Assembly: GCF_004360145.1 (NCBI RefSeq)
Contig: NZ_SAIT01000011.1
Coordinates: 124,001 to 188,000, forward strand
Length of the DNA: 64,000 nt
From: Aliiroseovarius marinus
GTDB taxonomy: Bacteria; Pseudomonadota; Alphaproteobacteria; Rhodobacterales; Rhodobacteraceae
Direction of reading: 5' to 3'
The notes under the pieces were generated by a model that saw nothing but the letters and a program-made list of their open reading frames with translations, made no database searches and was not told the origin of the DNA. The first letter of the stretch is position 1; every line of letters begins with the position of its first letter. A program made the position numbers and the translations under genes. Shown here piece by piece: positions 18,136-26,492 of the stretch.

Positions 18136-19407
18136 ATGACCACCACCTTCACCAATGCCCGCCTGATTAACCCGGAAACCGGCACGGACGAGATTGGCAG
18201 CCTGACCATCGAGGGTGGGCTGATCACGGGTGTGAACGCGGGCGAGGCGGGCGAGGTCATCGATTGCGGCGGCAAATGTCTGGCTCCCGGCATCGTGGAT
18301 ATCGGCGTGAAGATCGGCGAACCGGGCGAACGGCACAAGGAAAGCTTCCGCACCGCCGGTCTGGCGGCTGCGGCGGGTGGCGTGACCACCATGGTCATCC
18401 GCCCCGACACCACCCCTGCTGTTGATACGCCCGAGACGTTGTCCTTTGTCACTCGTCGCGCTGGGCAGGTGACGCCGGTGAACGTGCATTCGATGGGCGC
18501 GCTGACCAAAGGCCGTGAGGGCCGCGAGATGGTCGAGATGGGCTTTATGCTGGATGCCGGCGCGATCGCCTTTACCGATTGCGACCACGTGGTGACCGAC
18601 AACAAGGTCTATTCCCGCGCCATGACCTATGCCCGCTCGCTGCGCGCGCTGATCATCGGCCACCCGCAGGATCCGCAGCTGTCGAAAGGGGCGGCTGTGA
18701 CCTCGGGCAAGTTTGCGTCCTTGCGCGGGTTGCCTGCTGTGAACCCTCTGGCCGAGCGCATGGGGCTGGAACGCGATCTGGCTCTGGCCGAGATGACGGG
18801 CGTCGCCTATCACGCCGACAGCCTGTCGACCGCGAAATCGCTGCCTGCGTTGGAGCGCGCCAAAGCCGCGGGCGTTGACGTGTCCGCCGGCGTGAACATT
18901 CATCACCTGACCCTGAACGAGCTGGACGTGGGCGACTATCGCACCTTCTTTAAGGTCAAGCCGCCTCTGCGTAGCGAAGACGACCGTTTGGCGATGGTCG
19001 AGGCTGTCGCCTCGGGCCTGATCGACATCATCTCGTCCATGCACACCCCACAGGATGAAGAAAGCAAACGCCTTCCGTTCGAGGAAGCGGCCTCGGGCGC
19101 GGTGGCGCTGGAAACGCTACTGCCCGCCGCGATGCGTTTGGTCCATGCGGGTCTGATCGACCTGCCGACGCTCTGGCGCGCGCTGTCGTTGAACCCCGCC
19201 CGCCGGTTTAACCTGCCGGGCGGTGAGCTGACCGTGGGTGCCCCCGCCGATCTGGTCCTGTTTGATCCCGATGCGCCCTTCGTCCTGGATCGCTTCAAGC
19301 TGAACTCGAAATCCAAAAACACGCCCTTCGATGGTGCGCGGATGGAGGGTAAAGTGCTGGGCACATGGGTCGCGGGCGAGCGCGTGTTTGGAGGCAATGA
19401 TGCCTGA
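18136..19407 (+). CDS. pyrC: Dihydroorotase-like protein PyrC', probably non-catalytic
   Basis: This is a 423-residue amidohydrolase-fold protein aligned to class I dihydroorotases over its whole length, but without the metal site. The HxH motif that normally follows the first strand is replaced by VDIGVK (54-59). The later ligand histidine is a serine (YHADSLST, 225-232). The catalytic aspartate of (T)DHAPH is replaced in SMHTPQ (301-306). Such PyrC' proteins are known from Pseudomonas, where they are needed to assemble active ATCase with PyrB. The operon position behind pyrB fits that role. AAGGAGA precedes the ATG. A catalytic dihydroorotase should exist elsewhere in the genome. Confidence 0.88.
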   Translation: MTTTFTNARLINPETGTDEIGSLTIEGGLITGVNAGEAGEVIDCGGKCLAPGIVDIGVKIGEPGERHKESFRTAGLAAAAGGVTTMVIRPDTTPAVDTPETLSFVTRRAGQVTPVNVHSMGALTKGREGREMVEMGFMLDAGAIAFTDCDHVVTDNKVYSRAMTYARSLRALIIGHPQDPQLSKGAAVTSGKFASLRGLPAVNPLAERMGLERDLALAEMTGVAYHADSLSTAKSLPALERAKAAGVDVSAGVNIHHLTLNELDVGDYRTFFKVKPPLRSEDDRLAMVEAVASGLIDIISSMHTPQDEESKRLPFEEAASGAVALETLLPAAMRLVHAGLIDLPTLWRALSLNPARRFNLPGGELTVGAPADLVLFDPDAPFVLDRFKLNSKSKNTPFDGARMEGKVLGTWVAGERVFGGNDA

Positions 19408-20005
19408 TCTCGTCACCTCGTTTCCGCTGCTGGTCGGCGTGGCCATCGCAGGCTATCTTCTGGGTTCGATCCCCTTTGGCATCGTCATGGCGCGCCTGTT
19501 TGGTCTGGGCGATCTGCGACAGATCGGATCGGGTAATATCGGCGCGACCAACGTGCTGCGCACCGGCAACAAACTCGCCGCTTTCCTGACCCTGATCGGA
19601 GACGCCGGCAAAGGCGGAGCCGCCGTTCTGCTGGCCCGTGCGCTCTTTGCCGAAGACGCCGCCCAACTGGCGGGCTTCGCGGCCTTCCTTGGCCACTGTT
19701 TCCCAGTCTTTCTGGGCTTCAAGGGTGGCAAAGGTGTTGCCACATGGTTGGGCACGATGCTGGCCTTGGCCTTCCCGCTGGGATTGGCCGCGTGTGCCAC
19801 ATGGCTTGTGACCGCGCTGGTCTTCCGCATTTCCTCGCTTGCCGCCTTGGTCGCGGCAGCCCTGTCGCCGGTCATCGCGTTGGTGTTTGGCTGGAACAGC
19901 CTTTTTCTTATTTCAGTTGCATTGGCTGCCTTGATTTTCTACCGCCACAGCGCGAATATCACGCGTATCATCGCGGGCGAAGAGCCGCGGATTGGGCGCA
20001 AGTAG
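19400..20005 (+). CDS. plsY: Glycerol-3-phosphate acyltransferase PlsY
   Basis: This inner-membrane enzyme acylates glycerol-3-phosphate from acyl phosphate, the first step of phospholipid synthesis. The 201-residue protein has several membrane helices and the PlsY motifs GSIPFGIVMARLF, GSGNIGATNVLRT and GFKGGKGVATWLG, all in the usual order. It overlaps the end of pyrC' by 8 bases. The ATG at 19400 is five bases after GGAGG, and another ATG just before it is too close to the ribosome site. Confidence 0.95.
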   Translation: MPDLVTSFPLLVGVAIAGYLLGSIPFGIVMARLFGLGDLRQIGSGNIGATNVLRTGNKLAAFLTLIGDAGKGGAAVLLARALFAEDAAQLAGFAAFLGHCFPVFLGFKGGKGVATWLGTMLALAFPLGLAACATWLVTALVFRISSLAALVAAALSPVIALVFGWNSLFLISVALAALIFYRHSANITRIIAGEEPRIGRK

Positions 20006-20032
20006 CGCCGCACGTAACAAGGAATAGTCTCG

Positions 20033-20461
20033 ATGGATTTTCAGACATCAGTTAGAATCTGCTTTCAGAAATACGTAACCTTCTCAGGCCGCGCGATCCG
20101 AAGTGAATATTGGTGGTTTTCCCTGTTCCTCGTCCTTGCGTCGATCGCTCTGGGAATTGTGGACAGCATTTTCTTTGGTTGGGAAAGCATGTTCTCGCCG
20201 CTGAGCGACCTGTTCTCGCTGGCGACCATTTTGCCCAGCTTGGCTGTCACGTCGCGCCGTCTGCACGATATCGACAAATCGGCGTGGTGGATGCTGCTGA
20301 TCCTGATCCCGATCGTTGGCTGGATCGTTCTGATCTATTGGATGTGCCAGCCCGGCACCCAAGGCCCGAACCAGTTTGGTAACGATCCGTTCGGCGATGG
20401 TCCGGCTGATTACGATGACAGCGACTATGCGCCGTCGTCGATCCCGAATGTCGGTGACTGA
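20033..20461 (+). CDS. DUF805-family membrane protein
   Basis: This 142-residue protein starts KYVTFSGRAIRSEYWWFSLF, the signature of DUF805 ('FSGRASRxEYW'). It continues with hydrophobic helices and RRLHDIDKSAWWMLLILIP (about 75-95), another family hallmark. The tail after about residue 110 is acidic and glycine/asparagine rich. It is an inner-membrane protein of unknown function. It follows plsY by 27 bp and may be in the same transcript. It ends exactly where the convergent DUF167 gene ends. Confidence 0.88.
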   Translation: MDFQTSVRICFQKYVTFSGRAIRSEYWWFSLFLVLASIALGIVDSIFFGWESMFSPLSDLFSLATILPSLAVTSRRLHDIDKSAWWMLLILIPIVGWIVLIYWMCQPGTQGPNQFGNDPFGDGPADYDDSDYAPSSIPNVGD

Positions 20462-20719
20462 TCACCCGGTGATCTGAAACACCTTATCCTTCGATGTCGC
20501 GCCTTGGACCAGTTCAAGGCGCGATTTTGCTATGCCAAGCGCGTCGGCCAGCAGCTTTCCAACCGCCTTGTTGGCCTTGCCGTTCTCGGGTGCGGTGGTG
20601 GTCTGCACGCGGATTTGCCCGTCGCGAAGGCTGACCTCGTTGCGCGAGGCCTTCGGAGTGACCCGCACCGCGATCCGCGCGCCTTCCTTAGCCAGATATG
20701 ACAGCTCGCCCTTCTTCAT
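20462..20719 (-). CDS. DUF167/YggU-family protein
   Basis: This 85-residue protein has the DUF167 pattern: IAVRVTPKASRNEV followed by IRVQTTTAPENGKANKAVGKLLADALG. This is a small alpha/beta fold conserved from bacteria to eukaryotes, with no firm function. It is convergent with and directly abuts DUF805. It is divergent from the histone-deacetylase-family gene. Confidence 0.88.
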   Translation of the reverse strand: MKKGELSYLAKEGARIAVRVTPKASRNEVSLRDGQIRVQTTTAPENGKANKAVGKLLADALGIAKSRLELVQGATSKDKVFQITG

Positions 20720-20793
20720 GGGCGCAGAGTGCCGCGCAGGGCTGGACGGCGCAAGGGCTGTGGGTCACTGTGCTGGTAATGACGGAGGGCGGC

Positions 20794-21906
20794 ATGCGCG
20801 AGACAGGGTTTTTCTGGGACGAGAAGTGCTTTTGGCATTCGGGCGGCAACTATGCGGGCACCTTGCCTGTGGGCGGGCTGGTGCAGCCCTTGGCCGCCGG
20901 TGGATTGCCCGAAAGCCCCGAGACCAAGCGGCGCTTGAAAAACCTGATGGATGTGACCGGCCTGTCCGGCGCGCTTGACCTGCGCACGGCGGTTGCGGCG
21001 GATATCGAGACGCTGGCCCGGGTTCACCCCGCATCCTTCCTGTCAGACTTCAAAGCCGCCTCGGACACGGGCGGGGGCGAGCTGGGCCTGCGCACCCCCT
21101 TCGGCCAAGGCGGGTTCGAGATTGCCGCGCTGTCGGCGGGCCTGTCCGTCGCTGCGTTGGAGGCTGTTCTGCGGGGCGATGTCGACAACGCATATGCTTT
21201 GTCGCGCCCGCCGGGGCATCACTGTTTGCCGGATTTCCCCAACGGCTTCTGTCTGCTCGCCAACCTCGGCATCGCGATCCGCAATGCGCAGGCGAAGGGC
21301 CTCGCCAAGCGCTTTGTCGTGTTGGATTGGGACGTGCATCACGGCAACGGAACCGAGGCGATCTTTTTAGATGATCCTGACGTGCTGACCATCTCGATCC
21401 ACCAAGAACGGAACTATCCGCTGGATACCGGCGACGCAGATGTGCGCGGCGAGGGGAAAGGGCAGGGCGCCAATATGAATCTGCCTCTGCCGCCGGGCGC
21501 GGGGCATGCGACCTATCTGGAAGCGATGGAGCGGATCATCCTGCCCGCCATCCGCGCGCACGAGCCCGAGGTGATCGTGGTCGCCAACGGCTATGACGCG
21601 GCGGTGATTGATCCCCTGTCCTGCATGTTGGCGACCGCAGACACGTTCCGCCAGATGACCCGCATGGTGATGGCGTTGGCCGATGACATCTGTGATGGCC
21701 GTGTGATGATGGCGCATGAGGGCGGATACTCCGAGGTCTACGTCCCTTTCTGCGGCCATGCCGTGCTGGAAGAGATGTCGGGTTCGGGCATTCACGCCGC
21801 TGATCCTCTGGCCGAGGCCTTCGCGATCCGGCAGCCCAACGCCAAGGCGGAAGCGTTCTTTTCGGACCAACTGGGCGACCTGTCCGATTTCTTCAATGTA
21901 AAGTGA
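20794..21906 (+). CDS. Histone deacetylase-family (class II) amidohydrolase
   Basis: This zinc-dependent deacylase of the HDAC/acetylpolyamine amidohydrolase superfamily has about 370 residues. The catalytic histidine pair is in RPPGHH (138-143), and the zinc and second histidine motif is DWDVHHGNG (178-186). The C-terminal part has GYDA and HEGGYSE. The N-terminus WDEKCFWHSGGN resembles class II bacterial enzymes. I chose the ATG at 20794, preceded by GGAGGG; an earlier ATG at 20779 overlaps that ribosome site. The substrate is unknown; acetylated polyamines or small amides are more likely than proteins. Confidence 0.9.
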   Translation: MRETGFFWDEKCFWHSGGNYAGTLPVGGLVQPLAAGGLPESPETKRRLKNLMDVTGLSGALDLRTAVAADIETLARVHPASFLSDFKAASDTGGGELGLRTPFGQGGFEIAALSAGLSVAALEAVLRGDVDNAYALSRPPGHHCLPDFPNGFCLLANLGIAIRNAQAKGLAKRFVVLDWDVHHGNGTEAIFLDDPDVLTISIHQERNYPLDTGDADVRGEGKGQGANMNLPLPPGAGHATYLEAMERIILPAIRAHEPEVIVVANGYDAAVIDPLSCMLATADTFRQMTRMVMALADDICDGRVMMAHEGGYSEVYVPFCGHAVLEEMSGSGIHAADPLAEAFAIRQPNAKAEAFFSDQLGDLSDFFNVK

Positions 21907-22005
21907 CTTAACATCTTGACGTTGGGCTGCGCAGACCCGACATATCCCCCAAGCCAGCCGCGTCCCGCGGCCAAGCAAGATATTGCTCTGACCAAGGACA
22001 AAACG

Positions 22006-22584
22006 ATGCCTGAACGCAACCAAGCGGCGCTTGATTTTCTTCTGACCCGCCGGTCCCGCCCCGCCAAAACTCTGACCGGTCCCGGCCCGGATCGCGACAC
22101 GCTGACAACCATCCTGACAGCCGCCGCCCGCACGCCGGATCACGGCAAGCTAGAGCCGTGGCGCTTTGTGGTGCTGGAGAAGCCTGCCCTGATGCGCGCC
22201 CACGCGCTGGTGGCCGAGCGCGGTGCTGCGCTAGGTCTTGACCCTGCAAAGATCGAGAAAGAACAAATCGCTTATGAACGGAGCCCTCTGGCCGTCGTCG
22301 TCGTGGAAAGCCCTGTCGACAGCGAGAAGGTGCCGGCGATCGAGCAGACCTATTCTGCCGGTGCCGTCTGCCTGGCGCTCTTGAACGCCGCCTTGGCCTC
22401 GGGCTGGGGGGCGAACTGGCTGTCTGGCTGGGCCAGCTTTGACGCGGATTTCACCCACGATGCGTTTGGCGTGAACAGTCACGAAAGCGTTGCAGGGATC
22501 ATCCATATCGGCACCGAAACCGTAGCCCCGCCCGAGCGTCCGCGCCCGGATCTGGACGCCATCACCACTTGGATTGAGAGCTAA
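22006..22584 (+). CDS. Nitroreductase-family protein
   Basis: This 192-residue flavin-dependent reductase of the nitroreductase superfamily shows LLTRRSRPAKTLTGPGPD (FMN phosphate contact) and AARTPDHGKLEPWRFVVL near the N-terminus. GWGANWLSGW lies near residue 130 and GIIHIGT near the end. It resembles the YdjA/DUF-like minimal nitroreductases. The physiological substrate is unknown. The last base of its stop is the first base of the next gene's ATG (TAATG), so the pair is translationally coupled. Confidence 0.88.
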   Translation: MPERNQAALDFLLTRRSRPAKTLTGPGPDRDTLTTILTAAARTPDHGKLEPWRFVVLEKPALMRAHALVAERGAALGLDPAKIEKEQIAYERSPLAVVVVESPVDSEKVPAIEQTYSAGAVCLALLNAALASGWGANWLSGWASFDADFTHDAFGVNSHESVAGIIHIGTETVAPPERPRPDLDAITTWIES

Positions 22585-23270
22585 TGTTTGACGATTTCTT
22601 CCGCGCCCTCGGCCAGCTTGGCGATCCGCGCTTTCGTAACGTGCTGCTGAAGGGGCTTGGCCTGACCGTCGGCCTTCTGGCTGCAATCACCATCGCGATG
22701 ACATGGCTTGTCGGCTTTCTGGTTCCCGACACCCTGTCGCTGCCCTTCGTGGGCGAGATCTCGTGGGTCAACGGGCTGGCGCTTTGGGCCTCGGTCCTGC
22801 TGATGTTGGTGCTGTCGGTCATCCTGATGGTGCCCGTCGCGGGTGCCTTTACCGGTCTGTTTCTGGATGAGGTCGCCGATGCGGTCGAGGCAAAGCACTA
22901 TCCCCACCTGCCGCCCAACCCCGAGACGTCACTTCTGAACGACGTCCGCGAAAGCCTTGGCTTTTTCGGCGTGATTGTCGGGGTGAACCTGATCGCCTTG
23001 ATCCTGTTTTTCTTCGTGGGTCCGCTCGCCCCAATCCTGTTCTACGCGGTGAACGGATACCTGCTGGGCCGTGAATACTTCACCATGGCCGCCATGCGCC
23101 GGATGTCCCGCGCAGACGCGCACGCGCTGCGGCGGCGTCACAACGCACAGATCTGGTTTGCCGGGTGCTTGATGGCGGTGCCGTTGTCGGTGCCGTTGGT
23201 GAACCTGCTGATCCCCATCCTAGGGGCCGCGAGCTTCACACATATGTTCCACCGTCTTGCAGGACGTTAG
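22584..23270 (+). CDS. EI24/CysZ-like membrane protein
   Basis: This 228-residue inner-membrane protein starts at the last base of the nitroreductase stop. It has four main hydrophobic stretches and the conserved segments PVAGAFTGLFLDEVADAVEA (about 85-105) and LGREYFTMAAMRRM (about 155-170). Both are typical of the EI24/CysZ (DUF540-like) family, whose best-known member transports sulfate. The precise role here is not known. A terminator hairpin follows at 23280. Confidence 0.85.
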   Translation: MFDDFFRALGQLGDPRFRNVLLKGLGLTVGLLAAITIAMTWLVGFLVPDTLSLPFVGEISWVNGLALWASVLLMLVLSVILMVPVAGAFTGLFLDEVADAVEAKHYPHLPPNPETSLLNDVRESLGFFGVIVGVNLIALILFFFVGPLAPILFYAVNGYLLGREYFTMAAMRRMSRADAHALRRRHNAQIWFAGCLMAVPLSVPLVNLLIPILGAASFTHMFHRLAGR

Positions 23271-23279
23271 AACGAAACA

Positions 23280-23303
23280 GGGCGCCCGCTGGGCGCCCTT
23301 TTC
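23280..23303 (+). terminator. Rho-independent terminator between EI24 and DUF1467 genes
   Basis: GGGCGCCC and GGGCGCCC (self-complementary arms) around a GCT-type loop are followed by TTTTC. It lies between two convergent genes and ends one base before the DUF1467 stop, so it may serve both directions. Confidence 0.85.
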
Positions 23304-23582
23304 TTATCCGCTGGTGTCATCGTAGCGGTCGAACCAGTCGATATCCTCGACACCGATCCAGCCCGAGATGATGATACCCGCGATAATCGCCCAGACGATC
23401 GTGCCCGCGATGGTCACGATCAAAAGCGTACGTCCCAGTTTGAAATTGGCCGGGGCGCCTGCATGGGTGCCGGGCACGATCTCGCCCTCGTCGCCTTGGG
23501 TACGCAAACGGATCGGAAGGACCACGAACATGGTCACGAACCAGATCACCACATAAAGGACGGCGGCGGCGGTGATCGACAT
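23304..23582 (-). CDS. DUF1467-family membrane protein
   Basis: This 92-residue protein reads AVLYVVIWFVTMFVVLPIRL, then RTQGDEGEIVPGTHAGAPANF, then a second membrane segment. This is the DUF1467 pattern found throughout alphaproteobacteria. It has two transmembrane helices and an unknown function. Its ATG shares one base with the stop of mce upstream, so it is coupled to the epimerase gene. Confidence 0.9.
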   Translation of the reverse strand: MSITAAAVLYVVIWFVTMFVVLPIRLRTQGDEGEIVPGTHAGAPANFKLGRTLLIVTIAGTIVWAIIAGIIISGWIGVEDIDWFDRYDDTSG

Positions 23583-23986
23583 CAGACTTGTTCCAGTTCC
23601 ACCAGAGTGCCGGTGAAGTCTTTCGGGTGCAGGAACAGAACCGGCTTGCCGTGCGCGCCGATCTTCGGTTCGCCTGTGCCCAGAACGCGGGCGCCCGAGG
23701 CTTGCAGCTGGTCACGTGCAGCCAGAATGTCGTCGACTTCATAGCAGATGTGGTGGATGCCACCCGACGGGTTCTTTTCCAGGAAGCCGGCGATGGGCGA
23801 GTTGTCCCCCAGCGGGTAGAGCAGTTCGATCTTGGTGTTGGGAAGTTCGATGAACACGACGGTCACGCCGTGATCGGGTTCGTCCTGCGGTGCGTTCACT
23901 TTGGCACCCAGCGTGTCGCGGTATTGCGCGGCAGCGGCCTCAAGGTCCGGTACGGCGATGGCTACGTGGTTCAGGCGTCCGATCAT
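23582..23986 (-). CDS. mce: Methylmalonyl-CoA epimerase
   Basis: This enzyme interconverts (2S)- and (2R)-methylmalonyl-CoA on the path from propionyl-CoA to succinyl-CoA. The 134-residue protein has the vicinal-oxygen-chelate fold: RLNHVAIAVPDLEAAAAQY with a metal histidine at position 7, IHHICYEVDDI in the middle, and LVELEQV with the terminal glutamate ligand. MeaB, from the same pathway, is encoded 24 kb away at 47562. A 14-bp palindrome 30 bp upstream may be its operator. Confidence 0.93.
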   Translation of the reverse strand: MIGRLNHVAIAVPDLEAAAAQYRDTLGAKVNAPQDEPDHGVTVVFIELPNTKIELLYPLGDNSPIAGFLEKNPSGGIHHICYEVDDILAARDQLQASGARVLGTGEPKIGAHGKPVLFLHPKDFTGTLVELEQV

Positions 23987-24015
23987 CTTGTCTCTCCCAA
24001 TTCAAATGCTGTGCT

Positions 24016-24029
24016 GCTTATGCATAAGC
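24016..24029. promoter_or_regulatory. Perfect 14-bp palindrome upstream of mce
   Basis: GCTTATGCATAAGC is fully self-complementary and lies 30 bp before the mce start codon, overlapping where a promoter -10 region would be. It suits a dimeric regulator. No adjacent gene suggests which one. Confidence 0.45.
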
Positions 24030-24089
24030 GGCCCCTTCAGGGCAAGCGGCACTGTGCCACAGGCCCTGAATGCCGTTGCGTTTCTGGGG

Positions 24090-24104
24090 TTAACCGGTTG
24101 TTAG
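24090..24104 (+). promoter_or_regulatory. CtrA-like box upstream of the response regulator gene
   Basis: TTAA, seven bases, then TTAG matches the CtrA consensus TTAA-N7-TTAA with one mismatch. It lies 40 bp upstream of the response regulator's start codon. CtrA is the standard cell-cycle and motility regulator in this family. One near match is weak evidence. Confidence 0.3.
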
Positions 24105-24143
24105 GCAGTTTTGCGCCAAGCTGATCCCGAAAGGAGCATGAAG

Positions 24144-24863
24144 ATGAGCGATGAACTGGAAGCCTTCATGATGACCCAACCCCCAACCGCCGAGCGCCCC
24201 CTAAACGGGATGACCGTTTTGGTGGTCGAAGACAGCCGATTTGCGTCCGAGGCCATTCGCCTTCTGTGTTTACGATCCGGCGCGCGGATCCGGCGGGCCG
24301 ACAATCTGGCCGCCGCGCATCGACATCTTCGTGTTTACCGCCCGTCGGTCGTCATTGTGGATATGGGGCTTCCAGATGGGTTCGGTGCGGATTTGATCCA
24401 GGAGCTTACAGGCGATGCCATCCGCGTGCCCGTGATCCTTGGGATGAGCGGGGACGCCGGCACATGTGATGCTGCGCTTGAGGCCGGAGCAGATGGGTTT
24501 CTGGAAAAACCCGTTGAAAGCCTCGCCGCATTCCAGCAGGCGATCCTGAGTGTGCTGCCAAACCAAGAAGGACCGTTGACCCCACGTTCGCTGTCGAAAG
24601 ATGTGGTTGCTCCGGATGCTTTGGCGCTGCAGGACGACCTGTCGCACCTGGCCCAGATCATGCGTGACGGGGACGATGGCGCGACACAAGACTATATCGC
24701 GCAGTTTCTGGGGGGATTGGCCTTGTCGGCCCATGATCAGGGGCTTGCGGCTGCAGCCAAACGGCTTGCCGCCGCCCGGGATGCCGGTCGATCCACGGGG
24801 GCTGACATGGCCCATGTGGCGCATCTGGTGGAAGATCGGCTAAGGGAAAGACGACAACTTTAA
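24144..24863 (+). CDS. Orphan response regulator
   Basis: This 239-residue protein has an N-terminal receiver domain (about 23-145). The acidic pair ED is at 29-30, the phosphorylated aspartate is D73 in VVIVDMGLPDGFG, and the conserved lysine is in FLEKPVE. The C-terminal 90 residues are helical and alanine rich (LALSAHDQGLAAAAKRLAAA) and contain no DNA-binding motif I recognise. They look like a degenerate histidine-phosphotransfer bundle without the HxxKG motif. The start at 24144 is seven bases from AAGGAG; the ATG at 24138 is too close. No histidine kinase is nearby. Confidence 0.85.
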   Translation: MSDELEAFMMTQPPTAERPLNGMTVLVVEDSRFASEAIRLLCLRSGARIRRADNLAAAHRHLRVYRPSVVIVDMGLPDGFGADLIQELTGDAIRVPVILGMSGDAGTCDAALEAGADGFLEKPVESLAAFQQAILSVLPNQEGPLTPRSLSKDVVAPDALALQDDLSHLAQIMRDGDDGATQDYIAQFLGGLALSAHDQGLAAAAKRLAAARDAGRSTGADMAHVAHLVEDRLRERRQL

Positions 24864-24983
24864 GCTGCGACGTCAGAGAAATCCGGCACGAAATAAACCT
24901 CGGCCCTCCTCATTTCCGCCCTTTTTCGGGGGCACTCTTAAGAATGAGGAAAGGTATTTGAATCAATTTGCGAGGTTGATGTC

Positions 24984-25166
24984 GTGAAAGACCTGATCAA
25001 GAAATTTGCTGATGAAGAGCTGGGCAATGCCGTAATTGACTGGACCGTATTGATTGCGGGCGCGGTCATGATGGTAACTGCGGTGGTTCTTGCGGTGGTC
25101 GAACCCAATGCGCCGGTGAGCGAGGCGTCGGGCTATATCATTGAAGTGCAGCCCTTGGCGGGTTGA
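24984..25166 (+). CDS. Small Flp-pilin-like membrane peptide
   Basis: This 60-residue ORF starts with GTG. A short charged N-terminus (KDLIKKFADEELGNA) is followed by VIDWTVLIAGAVMMVTAVVLAV, a single hydrophobic segment. The layout resembles the short Flp/Fap-type pilin subunits of the roseobacters, where 'VDWVVLTA' is common. The processing site is not canonical and no tad genes are near, so the assignment is an inference from pattern only. A hairpin follows at 25205. Confidence 0.55.
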   Translation: MKDLIKKFADEELGNAVIDWTVLIAGAVMMVTAVVLAVVEPNAPVSEASGYIIEVQPLAG

Positions 25167-25204
25167 CCTGACCTTATTGTAAACGTTCTGCTGTTATGAG
25201 TATC

Positions 25205-25236
25205 GGGCGCGCCTTAGAAGCGCGCCCTATTCTATT
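25205..25236 (+). terminator. Rho-independent terminator after the pilin-like gene
   Basis: GGGCGCGC and GCGCGCCC pair around CTTAGAA, followed by TATTCTATTT. It lies between the pilin-like gene and the convergent DUF1501 gene. Confidence 0.75.
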
Positions 25237-25243
25237 TCACCCA

Positions 25244-26479
25244 TCAGGCAATGATCCCGGGAAGCCCGGGTGACAGATCCAACCCCGGGAAAATGGTGCC
25301 TTCAATCTGCGACGCGGTGGCGTTGAACAGTCCCTGCATCGCTGCCGCCGCATAAAGGCGGATGTCAGCCGTCGGCATTAGGTCACGGCGGTTGTACAGA
25401 TCCTCTTCCGCCAGTCCGGGCCAGTCTCCGTAAATCTTGCCGCCGCGAATCGCACCACCCGCGACGATCACGGTGCCACCGGTTCCGTGATCCGTCCCCT
25501 TGCTGCCGTTCTGACGGACCGTGCGCCCGAATTCGGTCATGGCCAGCACAGTGGTCTTGCCCCAGATCGGACCAAGCTCGGTTTTCAGGGTCATGATCGC
25601 GTCTTGCAGGTTTTTCAGTGGCCGTTTGAAGCCCGACGTCTGCCCCACATGCGTGTCCCATCCGCCGATCGAGAAGGACGCAATGCGGGTGTCCTGTTTC
25701 AACATCTCGGCAGTGAACGTGGCGATGCCTGTCGTTCCGCGGTGCGCTTTGGCCATCATCATGGCGTCTGACATGACTTCAGACGGATCGTTCGGGGCGT
25801 CATCCGCGTTCCGCAGAAGCTCCGGGCGCAGCACATCGGTCAGGTCCATCGCTTCGCCCAAGGCGGAAGAGAACAGCGGGTCACCGTCATACACCCGTGC
25901 CATCAACAGCCGGGACGCCTCGGACAGGGGGAGGGTCACATCCGGCGACCATCCGGACGTGGTAGCATCCCCACTGAGAATAAGCAGATCTTCGCGTCCC
26001 ACCGCCAGCGCGGTGCGCAGCTGAGTGTCGGGCATGGTCTGCACCAACCGGTTCAGCCATCCATCCCGGATTGCACCGCCCGCACCGACACCGGCCTCGA
26101 GTATATCCTGCCCGTCGAAATGGCTGCGCTTGTCGCGATAGGGGGTCGAGACCGCTTGACCAAACGCCAGCTCGCCCGCCATCCAAAGAGCGTGCAGTTT
26201 GTCCGCCTCTGGGTGCAGGGCATAGAAGTCCGTCAGGGGAAGTTTCGGGTCCGCCGAAGACAGGTTCGGCCTGAGACCGGCAAACAGGGGATCGCCGACC
26301 GGGCGCACAAGGTCCAGCCCATCCATGCCACCGCGCAAGACAATCACCACCAACCGGTGATCGCCGGGGGCGGCGGCCAGACTGACCGGTGTGACCAGCG
26401 GGCTTGCGGCGAGCGAGCAGCCCAGAACGCCTGCGTTCTTCAGAAACGAGCGTCGGGAAAGGGAACTGTGTTTCGTCAT
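25244..26479 (-). CDS. DUF1501-family exported protein (Tat signal)
   Basis: This 411-residue protein has a twin-arginine signal, SRRSFLKNAGVLG, near the N-terminus. DUF1501 proteins have an alkaline phosphatase/sulfatase-like fold. Conserved pieces here are VIVLRGGMDGLDLV, IGGWDTHVGQTSGF and AMTEFGRTVRQNGSKGTDHG. The family has no assigned reaction. I chose the ATG at 26479, with AGGAG before it; a longer frame runs back into the DUF1800 gene. The DUF1800 gene lies 13 bp upstream, which is the usual pairing of these two families. Confidence 0.92.
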   Translation of the reverse strand: MTKHSSLSRRSFLKNAGVLGCSLAASPLVTPVSLAAAPGDHRLVVIVLRGGMDGLDLVRPVGDPLFAGLRPNLSSADPKLPLTDFYALHPEADKLHALWMAGELAFGQAVSTPYRDKRSHFDGQDILEAGVGAGGAIRDGWLNRLVQTMPDTQLRTALAVGREDLLILSGDATTSGWSPDVTLPLSEASRLLMARVYDGDPLFSSALGEAMDLTDVLRPELLRNADDAPNDPSEVMSDAMMMAKAHRGTTGIATFTAEMLKQDTRIASFSIGGWDTHVGQTSGFKRPLKNLQDAIMTLKTELGPIWGKTTVLAMTEFGRTVRQNGSKGTDHGTGGTVIVAGGAIRGGKIYGDWPGLAEEDLYNRRDLMPTADIRLYAAAAMQGLFNATASQIEGTIFPGLDLSPGLPGIIA

Positions 26480-26492
26480 GGCGATCTCCTTC

